Shown here: positions 1 to 8,124 of the stretch, piece by piece
Numbering within the stretch: the first letter of the stretch is position 1
How the letters are laid out: every line of letters begins with the position of its first letter
Origin: Hyphomicrobiales bacterium
GTDB taxonomy: Bacteria > Pseudomonadota > Alphaproteobacteria > Rhizobiales > Rhizobiaceae
Direction of reading: 5' to 3'
Assembly: GCA_021775495.1 (NCBI GenBank)
Contig: JAJFHT010000001.1
Span: 1-41,384 of the forward strand
DNA: 41,384 nt
Position numbers and translations under genes: made by a program
Notes under the pieces: model-generated
Database searches by the model: none
Told to the model about the DNA's origin: nothing
The model's input: only the letters and a program-made list of their open reading frames with translations

Positions 1-695
1 AGCCATATCATTGTCGACATCGAGTTTGTGGTGTTCTGTATGCCCCGCTTCTGTTTCAAGTCACCAAAATATTTCCTCATCCATATATCCGGCGGGCTGA
101 GTTCCTCGTAACCGATCAACGGCAGGTTCAACAGTTCCTCCGCCCCATATAAATGCTCCGGATTGACAATCTCCGGACTTCCAGCCCAGGCCATCTCGTA
201 ACTGCACAGTTCAGCGTTGGCAAAATCGCGTGCCTCGTATCGAAGCATCGATATCGCGATATCGAGTTTCCCGTCTGATAACAGCCGGTGAAGATTGATT
301 GTGCTGTCAGTGGTGATCTCAAGCGCAATCGCCGAATGATCGGCCTGGATCTGTTCCAGCAGCGAGGGGAGCCAAGTCCGCGCAATCGAGTCGACTACAC
401 CGATATGGGCGATTCCCGACGGCTGTCTGGTGACGGCGAAGCGTCCGACAAGCTGATCGGCGGCATCAAGAACGGCTTCACTCAGGCGCAGGGCTTCCTG
501 TCCCTCCGGCGTCAGCTGAACCGTCCTGTGCCCACGGGTGAAAAGCCGGACTCCCAACTCCTCTTCGAGCTTGCCGATCCTTGCGGAAATGGCCGGTTGC
601 GTGGTGTGCAGCTTGTCGGCGACGAGATGGAATTTCTTCAGCCGGGCCAGCCAGAAAAAGGCATGAAGATTGCGAAGTGTAATTTCTGCGGCCAC
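1..695 (-). CDS. LysR-family transcriptional regulator (C-terminus cut by window edge)
   Basis: The minus-strand reading frame starts at a GTG at 695, preceded by a strong GGAGGAGG ribosome binding site, and runs off the left edge, leaving about 231 codons. The first 65 residues have the LysR winged-helix pattern (LRNLHAFFWLARLKKFHLVA, then TTQPAISARIGKLEEELG and LFTRGHRTVQLTPEG). The rest is the start of the periplasmic-binding-protein-like effector domain (GIAHIGVVDSIARTWLP; DGKLDIAISM). It has no ATG start and no stop in the window, so it is easily missed. It is divergent from the DUF3830-ABC transporter genes and is probably their regulator, with the imported compound or a derivative as co-inducer. 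The family assignment is firm; target and ligand are inference. Confidence 0.9.
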   Translation of the reverse strand, partial: MAAEITLRNLHAFFWLARLKKFHLVADKLHTTQPAISARIGKLEEELGVRLFTRGHRTVQLTPEGQEALRLSEAVLDAADQLVGRFAVTRQPSGIAHIGVVDSIARTWLPSLLEQIQADHSAIALEITTDSTINLHRLLSDGKLDIAISMLRYEARDFANAELCSYEMAWAGSPEIVNPEHLYGAEELLNLPLIGYEELSPPDIWMRKYFGDLKQKRGIQNTTNSMSTMIW

Positions 696-766
696 GCCAC
701 CTCCTCCCAGAGAACCCGAATGGTCAGCCCTCGCCAACCATGCGATAGATTTTTTTTATCACACAC

Positions 767-788
767 ATCATTCATATGATTAGATCAT
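767..788. promoter_or_regulatory. Triplet of ATCAT/ATGAT half-sites, candidate LysR operator
   Basis: Three alternating half-sites lie in the divergent intergenic region: ATCAT (767-771), ATGAT (776-780) and ATCAT (784-788). Adjacent pairs form perfect 5-bp inverted repeats with spacers of 4 and 3 bases. LysR regulators commonly bind short interrupted dyads placed between their own gene and a divergent target, and this is the only such structure I noticed between 695 and 872. Binding is inferred. Confidence 0.4.
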
Positions 789-813
789 TTATCGGAACCT
801 CTCTACACACAAT

Positions 814-845
814 CTGTGGCAATAGCGGGCTGTGGCAATAGCGGG
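814..845. repeat. Perfect tandem duplication of a 16-bp unit
   Basis: CTGTGGCAATAGCGGG occurs twice head to tail (814-829 and 830-845), 27 bases upstream of the DUF3830 start codon. It lies in the probable 5' untranslated leader. It may be a recent slippage duplication; no function is evident. Confidence 0.8.
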
Positions 846-871
846 CGCGGCCCCAATTGAGTGGAGATCCG

Positions 872-1351
872 ATGAGCAATCGAAAATTGTATGTGGATTT
901 TGTCGACCGGAATGCGCGGGGCATCATCTCGCTTTACGAAGACAATGCGCCGGTCACGTGCAAAACTCTGTGGGAAGCGCTGGCAAAACCCATCAGGGTC
1001 CCGACCATACACGCCATGTTTGCCGGGCCGGAAATCATGATCGGGTTGCCGCCGGAGGCTCAAACATTCGACCCTCTGTCGATACCGAATGAAAACCAGA
1101 CCTGTTTTCCGGAAGCCGGTGAGTGCCTCTGGTTCTACCAGGGCAAAAACGCAATGAAAGGATTGCCTGACGAATTGTGGGAACTGGGGATTTTCTACTC
1201 GCCCGGTGCTCGTATTCACGGCCCGCTTGGGTGGACCCCCTGCAACATGTTCGGGCGAATTACCGAAGGTCTCGAAGAATTTGCAGCGGCTTGCGGGACG
1301 ACTCGCACAGAAGGCATCAAAACCATCGAGATTGGTCGACTGAATTCGTAG
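872..1351 (+). CDS. DUF3830 family protein (cyclophilin-like fold)
   Basis: This 159-residue protein resembles the DUF3830 family, which is related to the cyclophilin-like fold but has no established reaction. The visible pattern is an N-terminal strand (LYVDFVDRNARG), a short acidic helix, a central IGLPPEA segment and the C-terminal NMFGRITEGLEEFA block. No signal peptide is present, so it is probably cytoplasmic. The ATG at 872 was chosen because GGAG lies 6 bases upstream; an in-frame TTG at 857 lacks a good site. It is the first gene of the presumed operon with the ABC importer beginning at 1395, which suggests a role in handling the imported substrate. That role is inference. Confidence 0.75.
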   Translation: MSNRKLYVDFVDRNARGIISLYEDNAPVTCKTLWEALAKPIRVPTIHAMFAGPEIMIGLPPEAQTFDPLSIPNENQTCFPEAGECLWFYQGKNAMKGLPDELWELGIFYSPGARIHGPLGWTPCNMFGRITEGLEEFAAACGTTRTEGIKTIEIGRLNS

Positions 1352-1394
1352 TACGAGGCACAGGATTCACATTATCGAAAAAGGAGTTTCTGTC

Positions 1395-2435
1395 ATGACA
1401 ATACTGAAACGCATTACTTCATTCACCGCATTGGCGGCCGTTCTGACCTTTTCAGGAAGCGCCCTCGCGGAAGACACCCTGGTCATCAATTCTTTTGGCG
1501 GTTCCTATGAAAAAACCCACCGCAAACTGGTGATCGAGCCGTTCGAAAAGAAATACAATGTCACTGTAAAGGTCATTACCGCCTATTCGAGCGATACGCT
1601 GGCCCAGTTGAGAGCGCAGAAGGAGAATCCGCAATTCGATGTCGTTCACTTCTCGGGCGGCCTTGAGACCATCGCAGCAACCGATGGCCTGCTGGCGCCG
1701 ATCAAGCCGTCGGAGCTGGAGAATTACGATCAGATGTACCCGTTCTCGGTCGCCGGGATCGAAAAGGGTATCGGCCCGATGTACAAAACCGCCGTCATCG
1801 GACTGTTGTACAATACGGAAAAAGCCAACCCCGCGCCCAAGTCGTGGAAGGATATCGCCAACCCGGCATACGCCAATCACGTGCTGATGACAGACGCGGC
1901 AAGCAACACCTACGGAATGCTCGGCATGCTGATGATCAACAAGGTCAATGGCGGCACGCTGGATGACATCACGCCCGGCCTGGATTTCATCAAGGGCCTG
2001 CTGGACACGTCGACGATCGTCTCCAAATCCCCGGAAATTCAGCAAAATTTCGCCCAGGGCAATGCGTGGGTCGCACCCTATGCTCAGGACTATGCCTCGA
2101 CCCTGATCAAAGCCGGTCTGCCGGTCAAATTCATCCAGCCTGAAGAGGGCGGCGTCCTCGCACCGATTACGGTCAACCTGGTTGCCGGCCGGCCGAATCG
2201 TGATCTGGCGTTGAAATTCATAGATTTCTCGATCCGGGCTGAGGCTTCAAAGGGTTGGGCCGAGGCCCTGCGGTATTCGCCAACCAACAAGACGGTTGAA
2301 CTGTCGCCTGAAATCGCTGCCGAAGTGGTGTACGGCGAAGAGCAGGCTGGTAAGCTGGTCAGCTTCGACGCCAACAAGATCGGCGCCAATCGTCCTGGTT
2401 GGAACGAAGCCTGGTCGCGCGCCATATCGAAATAG
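1395..2435 (+). CDS. ABC transporter substrate-binding protein, spermidine/putrescine (PotD-like) class
   Basis: The 346-residue product begins with a clear signal peptide (basic MTILKR, hydrophobic core, SGSALA-ED cleavage near residue 25) and continues as a type II periplasmic binding protein (LVINSFGGSYEKTHRKLVIEPF; later FAQGNAWVAPYAQDYA and GGVLAPITVNLVAG). It would capture the ligand in the periplasm and deliver it to the permeases encoded next. The start has an excellent AAGGAG site. Proteins of this class bind polyamines, but relatives bind thiamine, phosphonates, iron or amino-acid-derived compounds, so the ligand cannot be fixed from sequence alone. The order binding protein, permease, permease, ATPase is standard. 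Confidence 0.9.
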   Translation: MTILKRITSFTALAAVLTFSGSALAEDTLVINSFGGSYEKTHRKLVIEPFEKKYNVTVKVITAYSSDTLAQLRAQKENPQFDVVHFSGGLETIAATDGLLAPIKPSELENYDQMYPFSVAGIEKGIGPMYKTAVIGLLYNTEKANPAPKSWKDIANPAYANHVLMTDAASNTYGMLGMLMINKVNGGTLDDITPGLDFIKGLLDTSTIVSKSPEIQQNFAQGNAWVAPYAQDYASTLIKAGLPVKFIQPEEGGVLAPITVNLVAGRPNRDLALKFIDFSIRAEASKGWAEALRYSPTNKTVELSPEIAAEVVYGEEQAGKLVSFDANKIGANRPGWNEAWSRAISK

Positions 2436-2490
2436 GGTCCATTTCCGGGGCCGGCAGCGGCCCTGGAGCCATTGGAGGCTGGGAGACTTG

Positions 2491-3336
2491 ATGAAGCAGG
2501 CATCTTCGCGTCTTGGCGAACCGGCTGCCCTGATCACGCCCGGCCTCATTTTTCTTGTATTGGCATTTTTCTTTCCCGCGCTGAACATGCTGTCACTCAG
2601 CGTGATTGGTCCGGCCGCAGATGGCGGCGGTTTCACTCTGGAGCACTACGCCAAGTTCTTCACCGACGATTATTATGCAGGTGTGGCACTCCGGACTTTT
2701 CGTCTCTCGATCATCATAACGGTGACCTGCGTCCTTATCGGTTTTCCGCTGGCACTCATCATGTCCAGGTCGCCCGGCTGGGTTCGTTCGGTTCTGATCA
2801 TGCTGGTGATCCTGCCGTTGATGACCAGCGTGGTCATCCGCACTTTCGGATGGCTGGTGATCCTTGGCCCCGGTGGTCTCATCAGCTGGGTGCTGGAAAC
2901 TGCCGGCCTTGTTGGAAATCAGATATCGCTGATGCATACCGAAAGCGGAATTGTCATCGCCATGGTCCAGGTGCTGCTGCCATTTCAGGTGCTCACCGTT
3001 CTTGGAAGCCTCAACAGGGTCGGACCGGAGCTCGAGGAAGCCAGCCGCGTCATGGGCGCCGGATTCTTCCAAACCATCCGGCTGGTCAGCCTTCCCCTCT
3101 CTATCCCCGGAATTGTGTCCGGATCCTTGCTGGTGTTTGCCCTTTCAATCAGTTCTTTCATCACGCCATCCCTGGTCGGTGGTGTCAGACTGCCGGTCAT
3201 GGCCGGAAGCATCTATCAGCAGGTCACCGGCTCATTTGACTGGGGTTTTGCAGCGGCCCTATCGGTCTTGCTGCTGGGCGCCACTCTGGTGCTTGTGATT
3301 CCATATCTGTTCGTATCTCGCTCGGGGCGGCGATAA
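2491..3336 (+). CDS. ABC transporter permease (PotB/CysU-like)
   Basis: This 281-residue inner-membrane protein has about six hydrophobic segments, beginning ALITPGLIFLVLAFFFPALN. It carries the EAA-loop typical of importer permeases near residue 185 (ELEEASRVMGAGFFQTIRLV), which contacts the ATPase. The ATG at 2491 is preceded by GGAGGCTGGGAG; the reading frame stays open further upstream but only inside the preceding gene. It pairs with the permease that begins one base after its stop codon, so the two are probably translated together as a heterodimer. Confidence 0.92.
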   Translation: MKQASSRLGEPAALITPGLIFLVLAFFFPALNMLSLSVIGPAADGGGFTLEHYAKFFTDDYYAGVALRTFRLSIIITVTCVLIGFPLALIMSRSPGWVRSVLIMLVILPLMTSVVIRTFGWLVILGPGGLISWVLETAGLVGNQISLMHTESGIVIAMVQVLLPFQVLTVLGSLNRVGPELEEASRVMGAGFFQTIRLVSLPLSIPGIVSGSLLVFALSISSFITPSLVGGVRLPVMAGSIYQQVTGSFDWGFAAALSVLLLGATLVLVIPYLFVSRSGRR

Positions 3337-3337
3337 C

Positions 3338-4135
3338 ATGGTTGGCGGCGTGCCCTATGGCGTCAAGCTGCTATCGGTCGTCCTGGTGGCGGCGATTGCC
3401 ATTTTCATGCTGGTTCCGCTTATGGTGGTGATCGGCAGTTCGGTCTCTGCAAGCGAGTTTCTGGTATTTCCACCACGCGGCCTCAGTCTGCGATGGTATG
3501 GCGAAGTTCTGCAGTCGGACGCCTATCTATCGGCGGCGAAAACCAGTGTTCAGCTTGCCCTCGTCACCGTCGTCGTCTCGGTTGCCATCGGCACGAGTGC
3601 GGCCATTGCGCTGACCATGTTCCGGTTTCCTGGCGGCTCATTCCTGTCAGCCCTGTTCCTGTCTCCACTGATCCTGCCGAGCCTGATCTTTGCGATCGGC
3701 CTGTTGATGGTTTTCAGTGCTTACGCGGATGGCCCGTCCTTTACGGGTCTCGTCGTCGGACACGTGGTCATCACCCTGCCCTATGTCATCCGGACTGTAT
3801 CAGCAGCACTGGCGGATATGGACCCTCATCTGGACGAAGCGTCCCGGATGATGGGGGCAAGCTGGTGGCAGCGATACCTCCTGGTGATCCTGCCGCAATG
3901 CCGCACCGGGATGGCAGCCGGCGCGTTTTTCGTTTTCAACATCTCATTCGATGATGCGGTGGTTGCCCTTTTTATGAGAGCGCCGGATGTCGAAACCCTG
4001 CCGATGCGGATTTACAGTTCACTCGAATTCAGTCCTGACCCGTCGGTCGCGGCCGTTTCGACGATCATGATCGGCATTACAATTGTCCTGGTGCTTGTGC
4101 TGAACCGTGTTTTCGGCCTCGCCCGCATCATGTGA
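3338..4135 (+). CDS. ABC transporter permease (PotC-like)
   Basis: The 265-residue second membrane subunit starts one base after the stop of the first permease. It shows the usual N-terminal membrane segment (LLSVVLVAAIAIFMLVPLMV), several more helices, and the EAA-loop (LDEASRMMGASWWQRYLLVI), followed by RTGMAAGAFFVFNISFDDAVVALF as in PotC-type permeases. It would form the translocation channel with the preceding permease. The tight spacing supports a single operon with the downstream ATPase, whose start lies 6 bases past this stop. Confidence 0.92.
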   Translation: MVGGVPYGVKLLSVVLVAAIAIFMLVPLMVVIGSSVSASEFLVFPPRGLSLRWYGEVLQSDAYLSAAKTSVQLALVTVVVSVAIGTSAAIALTMFRFPGGSFLSALFLSPLILPSLIFAIGLLMVFSAYADGPSFTGLVVGHVVITLPYVIRTVSAALADMDPHLDEASRMMGASWWQRYLLVILPQCRTGMAAGAFFVFNISFDDAVVALFMRAPDVETLPMRIYSSLEFSPDPSVAAVSTIMIGITIVLVLVLNRVFGLARIM

Positions 4136-4141
4136 ATCGCG

Positions 4142-5197
4142 ATGTCCAATCTCAATATCTCGACCATCAGCAAGACATTTGGCTCACAGCAGGTGTTGAA
4201 CAACATCAGCCTGGACATTGCCGACAGAAGTTTTGTGGCGTTGCTTGGTCCGAGCGGGTGCGGAAAAAGTACTCTGTTGCGCCTGATCGCCGGACTGGAA
4301 CACCCCAACGGCGGTCAGATTCACCTCGACGGGCAGGACATTACCAGGTTGCCGCCGGAAAGGCGGGATATCGCGCTGATGTTCCAAAGCTATGCGCTGA
4401 TGCCGCACATGACGGTGTTCGAGAATGTCCGCTTTCCACTGCGCATGAAAGATTCCGCACCGAAGAGCGAACAGGCAGAACACGTTCGAAATGCACTTGC
4501 TCAGGTTCAGCTCGACAGCTTCGCCGATCGTTACCCACGCCAGTTGAGCGGTGGCCAGCAGCAGCGGGTTGCGCTGGCCCGGGCAATTGTCGCCGAACCG
4601 AAGGTGCTTCTTCTGGATGAACCGCTATCAAACCTCGATGCCCGACTTCGCGAAGACATGCAGGTAGAACTCAAGCGGCTTCACCGGAAGCTGGATCTGA
4701 CAACCGTTTTTGTCACCCACGACCAGACCGAAGCTCTCGCTCTGGCGGACCAGGTGGTGTTGATGAACAAAGGCATAATCGAGCAGATCGACACGCCGGA
4801 GCGCATGTACGCCAGGCCCCGAACCGTATTTGCCGCCAAGTTCATAGGAGCAGCAAATGTGATCGAGATCGAACTGCGTGACATTGCGGGCGAACGGTGC
4901 GGGGTTCTCAATGACGGGACCGTGCTAGACCCCTCGCCCGACGTTGAATTGCCTGCCGGTCGGTACAAATTCATGCTCCGTCAGGAAGCGATCATCTTCA
5001 ATCCGAAGGGGAAAAACACCGTCAGGTTGGAAGGGACGATAGAAACACAGAATTTTCTCGGCAGTGTCACCCGTTCGATCATCCGGATCGGCAACCAGAA
5101 AATTTCGGCGGTCACGCCGGCCAAAAACACACCCGTGGATGGCAGCCAGGTGACATTTGGCTGGAACCTCCCAGATTTTCTGCCGCTTCAGGATTGA
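4142..5197 (+). CDS. ABC transporter ATP-binding protein (PotA-like)
   Basis: This 351-residue protein is a full-length importer ATPase of the PotA/MalK group. Visible motifs are Walker [10 protein letters not shown] (36-44), Q-loop around [10 protein letters not shown], signature LSGGQQQR (135-142), Walker [14 protein letters not shown] with E160, and the switch histidine in VTHDQ (H193). Residues beyond about 235 form the TOBE-type regulatory domain. It powers the two permeases just upstream. There is no clear ribosome binding site at the ATG at 4142, in keeping with coupling to the upstream gene. It ends the operon and is convergent with the exporter gene ending at 5207. Confidence 0.93.
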   Translation: MSNLNISTISKTFGSQQVLNNISLDIADRSFVALLGPSGCGKSTLLRLIAGLEHPNGGQIHLDGQDITRLPPERRDIALMFQSYALMPHMTVFENVRFPLRMKDSAPKSEQAEHVRNALAQVQLDSFADRYPRQLSGGQQQRVALARAIVAEPKVLLLDEPLSNLDARLREDMQVELKRLHRKLDLTTVFVTHDQTEALALADQVVLMNKGIIEQIDTPERMYARPRTVFAAKFIGAANVIEIELRDIAGERCGVLNDGTVLDPSPDVELPAGRYKFMLRQEAIIFNPKGKNTVRLEGTIETQNFLGSVTRSIIRIGNQKISAVTPAKNTPVDGSQVTFGWNLPDFLPLQD

Positions 5198-5206
5198 GGC
5201 CGACAG

Positions 5207-5842
5207 TCACAACTTGGCGAGCAGACTGACGGCAAGCGCTGCCATCACCAGTCCGATAATCACATCCAGGACTCGCCATGCCGACGGTTTTGCAAAAACC
5301 GGCTGCAACAGGCGCGCGCCATATCCGAGCCCGAAGAACCAGACGAATGAGGCAATCACGGCACCAACACCGTAGGCAATGCGGCCCTGCCCCTGATATT
5401 GCGCCGACAGGCTGCCGAGCAGGACAACCGTATCAAGATAGACATGCGGGTTGAGAAAGGTCAGCGCCAGACAAGTCGATACTGCCGCCGCCAGCCCACC
5501 GCTGCTGTTTGACGCGGCTTCCAGGCCCGCCGGCTTCATGGCGCGCCGAAATGCAATTACAGCATAGAAAAGCAGGAACGCAGCGCCTCCGATGGTCACC
5601 ACGGTGATCAGTTTTGGCGACTTGGCAATCAGGGTACCGAGGCCGGCAACGCCCGCCACGATCAACAGTGCGTCCGACAGGGCACAGATCAGACACAGGA
5701 TGAACACATGCGAACGCAGCAGTCCCTGCCGCAGGATGAAGGCGTTCTGCGCGCCGATGGCGATGATTAGCGAGGCACCAAGCACAAAGCCGGCAATGCC
5801 TGGCCGAAAGAGATGGGTCTGGGCGGCGATGTCCTGCAGCAT
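5207..5842 (-). CDS. LysE/ArgO family amino-acid exporter
   Basis: The 211-residue membrane protein has about six hydrophobic segments and the ArgO/LysE hallmarks GASLIIAIGAQNAFILRQGL near residues 22-42 and FLNPHVYLDTVVLLG near 128-142. Proteins of this family export basic amino acids such as arginine or lysine from the cytoplasm. The ATG at 5842 lies one base after the stop of the SRAP gene, so the two are very likely cotranscribed. No dedicated regulator (ArgP/LysG) is adjacent. The exact substrate is not determined by the sequence. Confidence 0.88.
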   Translation of the reverse strand: MLQDIAAQTHLFRPGIAGFVLGASLIIAIGAQNAFILRQGLLRSHVFILCLICALSDALLIVAGVAGLGTLIAKSPKLITVVTIGGAAFLLFYAVIAFRRAMKPAGLEAASNSSGGLAAAVSTCLALTFLNPHVYLDTVVLLGSLSAQYQGQGRIAYGVGAVIASFVWFFGLGYGARLLQPVFAKPSAWRVLDVIIGLVMAALAVSLLAKL

Positions 5843-5843
5843 G

Positions 5844-6596
5844 TCAGAACAACGTCAACTGATCGCTTACAGGCACGTTTTCAACCTGTTCATCTGCTTC
5901 GGCCTCGCCCAGCGGTTCCTGGATATCCGGTCCGCAATTGGCAACCTTGTTGACCTTGTCGGATACGCGGACAGCGGTGAAATACCCCGGCTCGACCGGT
6001 TCCAGAAGGTCGGCGACATGGCGCGGCTCCTGGCTCTTGCAATCCAGCCAGCGTGTGAAGTCCTCCGGTTTGATAACCACCGGCATGCGATGATGAATGG
6101 CCGAGAGGTCGGCACTTGCGCGCGTCGTCAGGATCGCGGCGGTATCGACCTCAGATCCTTCCGGGCCGCTCCAGGTCTCCATCAATCCGCCAAATGCGAC
6201 GACTTTTCCGCGCGTCGGCTGCACCCAGTGGGCAAGCGGTTTACTGCCGTCCTTGCGTTTCCATTCATAGAACCCTGAAGCCGGTATCAGGATCCGGCGG
6301 TGGCGCATGGCGTTTTTGAACGAAGCCTTGCCCGCAGCCGTTTCGGAACGGGCATTGATCAGCAGCGGAAATTCTCTCGGATCCTTGACCCAGGAAGGTG
6401 TAAAGCCCCAGCGAACCAGCAAGGATTTGCGCAAAGGCCGGTTTGAACCGGGCTCGGGAATCTCATTCGGAGCCACAACGAGGATCGGCTGGGTCGGCGC
6501 AATATTGTAGCGCGGCGGGAAGTCCTCAAGATCGCTGAGGCCGAACAGATCCTCCAGATCCTGCTGGGTCGGTGTCAATGAGAATCGTCCGCACAT
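5844..6596 (-). CDS. SRAP (SOS response-associated peptidase, YedK/HMCES-like) protein
   Basis: This 250-residue protein has all SRAP active-site features: the MCGRF start, in which Met1 is removed to expose Cys2, then NARSET (N81), GFYEW (E111) and IHHRMP (H168). SRAP proteins crosslink covalently to abasic sites in single-stranded DNA through Cys2, protecting them at replication forks. The C-terminus is unusual: the last five residues are QLTLF, which match the bacterial sliding-clamp-binding pentapeptide. The acidic linker just before it (EAEADEQVENVPVSD) looks disordered. The gene is followed after one base by a LysE-type exporter and is divergent from the NUDIX gene. Confidence 0.93.
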   Translation of the reverse strand: MCGRFSLTPTQQDLEDLFGLSDLEDFPPRYNIAPTQPILVVAPNEIPEPGSNRPLRKSLLVRWGFTPSWVKDPREFPLLINARSETAAGKASFKNAMRHRRILIPASGFYEWKRKDGSKPLAHWVQPTRGKVVAFGGLMETWSGPEGSEVDTAAILTTRASADLSAIHHRMPVVIKPEDFTRWLDCKSQEPRHVADLLEPVEPGYFTAVRVSDKVNKVANCGPDIQEPLGEAEADEQVENVPVSDQLTLF

Positions 6597-6700
6597 GCGA
6601 TCGAGAAAGCCGGATCAAAGGGTGTTTCGTCAAGCGCCTTGCAGCGTCATCCACCTATCGTCGGTTTTCTTTGTTTGGAAAACATTCTACCGCTGTGATC

Positions 6701-7114
6701 ATGCAGTCGAAAATCGTCATGGCATCGTCAGTGGTGGTCCGTCGGCGGAACCGGTTTCTGCTCGTCGAGCGGGCCTATGCGCCATCCAAGGGAATGTTTG
6801 CTTTTCCCGGTGGCCGGTTTCAGCAGGGCGAGACAGCGGAACAAGCTGCCAGGCGCGAACTGCTGGAGGAGACCGGACTATTGGTATCGAATTTGCGGTT
6901 TTTGCAACAACTTGACCTGACCGGGAGCGATACCTCACCCGGCACCACCTTCCAACTGCACGTCTTTCTCGCCGGAAAGACGTCCGGTGTGGCTCGTGCG
7001 GCAGATGATGCAGCGACGCTGGGCTGGTATTCCCTGGGAGAGATGGACACGATCCCGGTCACGCCATCGACCAGAGACTTTGCCGCAGCTCTGGAGGCCG
7101 GGGGTCAGTTCTGA
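6701..7114 (+). CDS. NUDIX hydrolase
   Basis: The 137-residue product carries a complete NUDIX box at residues 38-60: G38, five residues, E44, seven residues, R52-E53-L-L-E56-E57-T-G59-L. This motif binds metal and hydrolyses nucleoside diphosphates linked to another moiety. The substrate is not predictable; small single-domain members include dNTP-sanitising enzymes and ADP-ribose pyrophosphatases. The ATG at 6701 is the likeliest start, with ATG 6719 as an alternative; neither has a strong ribosome binding site. The frame remains open upstream but overlaps the divergent SRAP promoter region. Confidence 0.88.
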   Translation: MQSKIVMASSVVVRRRNRFLLVERAYAPSKGMFAFPGGRFQQGETAEQAARRELLEETGLLVSNLRFLQQLDLTGSDTSPGTTFQLHVFLAGKTSGVARAADDAATLGWYSLGEMDTIPVTPSTRDFAAALEAGGQF

Positions 7115-7133
7115 CAATTGGAGCAGCAATTGT
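7114..7133. repeat. Inverted repeat ACAATTG-N6-CAATTGT
   Basis: Seven-base perfect arms at 7114-7120 and 7127-7133 overlap the NUDIX stop codon and lie about 75 bases before the dehalogenase start. It has no T-run and so is a poor intrinsic terminator; it could be an operator for the dehalogenase gene. Confidence 0.4.
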
Positions 7134-7208
7134 TATGATGACGAATGGGATCAAATCAACTGCCTGGAGCAATGTGCTCACCGGCACGAAAGATCGGGAG
7201 AACAAGCA

Positions 7209-8102
7209 ATGAATGTTTTGCGTACGCCGGAGGACCGTTTTACCGAATTGCCCGGGTTCCCTTACCAGCCCCACTATGTCGATGATTTGAACGGCTATGA
7301 ATCGCTTCGGGTTCACTATGTTGATGAAGGTCCCAAAGACGCTGACGACACGTTCCTGTGTCTGCACGGCGAGCCGACCTGGGCTTATCTCTACCGGCAT
7401 ATGATCCCTGTATTTGCGGACGCCGGCGCCCGGGTGGTCTGCCCCGACTGGCTCGGCTTCGGCCGCTCCGACAAACCCGTCGACGACGATAGCTACACAT
7501 TTCACTTCCACCGACGGATGATGCTGGCCTTGATCGAACGTCTGGACCTGCAGAACATTACGCTGGTTGTTCAGGACTGGGGCGGCCTGCTCGGTCTCAC
7601 CTTGCCGATGGAGATGCCGGAACGGTTCTCCCGGCTGATCGTGATGAACACAGCAATCGCCGTCGGCAAAAGCCCGGGCGAAGGATTTCTGGCCTGGAAG
7701 GCCTACGTTGCCGCCAATCCCGATCTCGACATCTCCGGGCTGATGAAACGGGCTGTGCCGGGCCTTTCCGACGCGGAGGCAAAGGCCTACGGCGCGCCCT
7801 TCCCCGATATCTCCTACAAGGCAGGTGTGCGGCGCTTTCCCGATATGGTTATGGTCGAGCCCGGAATGGAGGGCATCGAAGAGAGCAAACAGGCCATCGA
7901 TTTCTGGAAGAATTCTTGGCAGGGAAAGAGTTTCATGGCCATCGGCGAACAGGATCCGGTGCTGGGAGTTGGAACCATGCAATGGCTGCGCGGGGTCATC
8001 CACGGATGCCCGGAGCCGCTGATCCTGAAACATGCTGGTCATTTCGCGCAGGAATCCGGCGAGGAGATCGCACGGGCGGCACTGGCCAGTTTTGCTTCGT
8101 AG
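7209..8102 (+). CDS. Haloalkane dehalogenase (alpha/beta hydrolase, HLD-I-like)
   Basis: This 297-residue protein has the haloalkane dehalogenase layout: oxyanion segment HGEPTW (53-58), nucleophile elbow VVQDWGG with Asp123 and halide-binding Trp124, a cap domain containing a candidate second halide Trp (W163, LAWKAY), catalytic acid Asp249 in GEQDPVLG, and His278 in KHAGHF. The Asp-His-Asp arrangement with acid after strand 7 fits subfamily I (DhlA/DhmA-like). The expected reaction is hydrolysis of a carbon-halogen bond to an alcohol, releasing halide. The ATG at 7209 has a GGGA site 9 bases upstream. Related epoxide hydrolases and haloacetate dehalogenases are less likely given HGEPTW and QDWGG. 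Confidence 0.88.
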   Translation: MNVLRTPEDRFTELPGFPYQPHYVDDLNGYESLRVHYVDEGPKDADDTFLCLHGEPTWAYLYRHMIPVFADAGARVVCPDWLGFGRSDKPVDDDSYTFHFHRRMMLALIERLDLQNITLVVQDWGGLLGLTLPMEMPERFSRLIVMNTAIAVGKSPGEGFLAWKAYVAANPDLDISGLMKRAVPGLSDAEAKAYGAPFPDISYKAGVRRFPDMVMVEPGMEGIEESKQAIDFWKNSWQGKSFMAIGEQDPVLGVGTMQWLRGVIHGCPEPLILKHAGHFAQESGEEIARAALASFAS

Positions 8103-8124
8103 ATCAAAAAGCGCGTAGCAGCGA

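Noticed and set aside
1452-2045. 197-codon antisense frame opposite the ABC binding protein
   Set aside because: It is a shadow of a well-supported gene; no ribosome binding site and its composition is arginine/valine-rich as in GC-rich antisense frames.
2296-2490. N-terminal extension of the first ABC permease
   Set aside because: It lies inside the binding-protein gene in another frame; the ATG at 2491 has a strong ribosome binding site and begins a normal permease.
7059-8042. Long (327-codon) antisense frame opposite the NUDIX end and dehalogenase
   Set aside because: The sense strand carries full catalytic motifs; the antisense product resembles no family.
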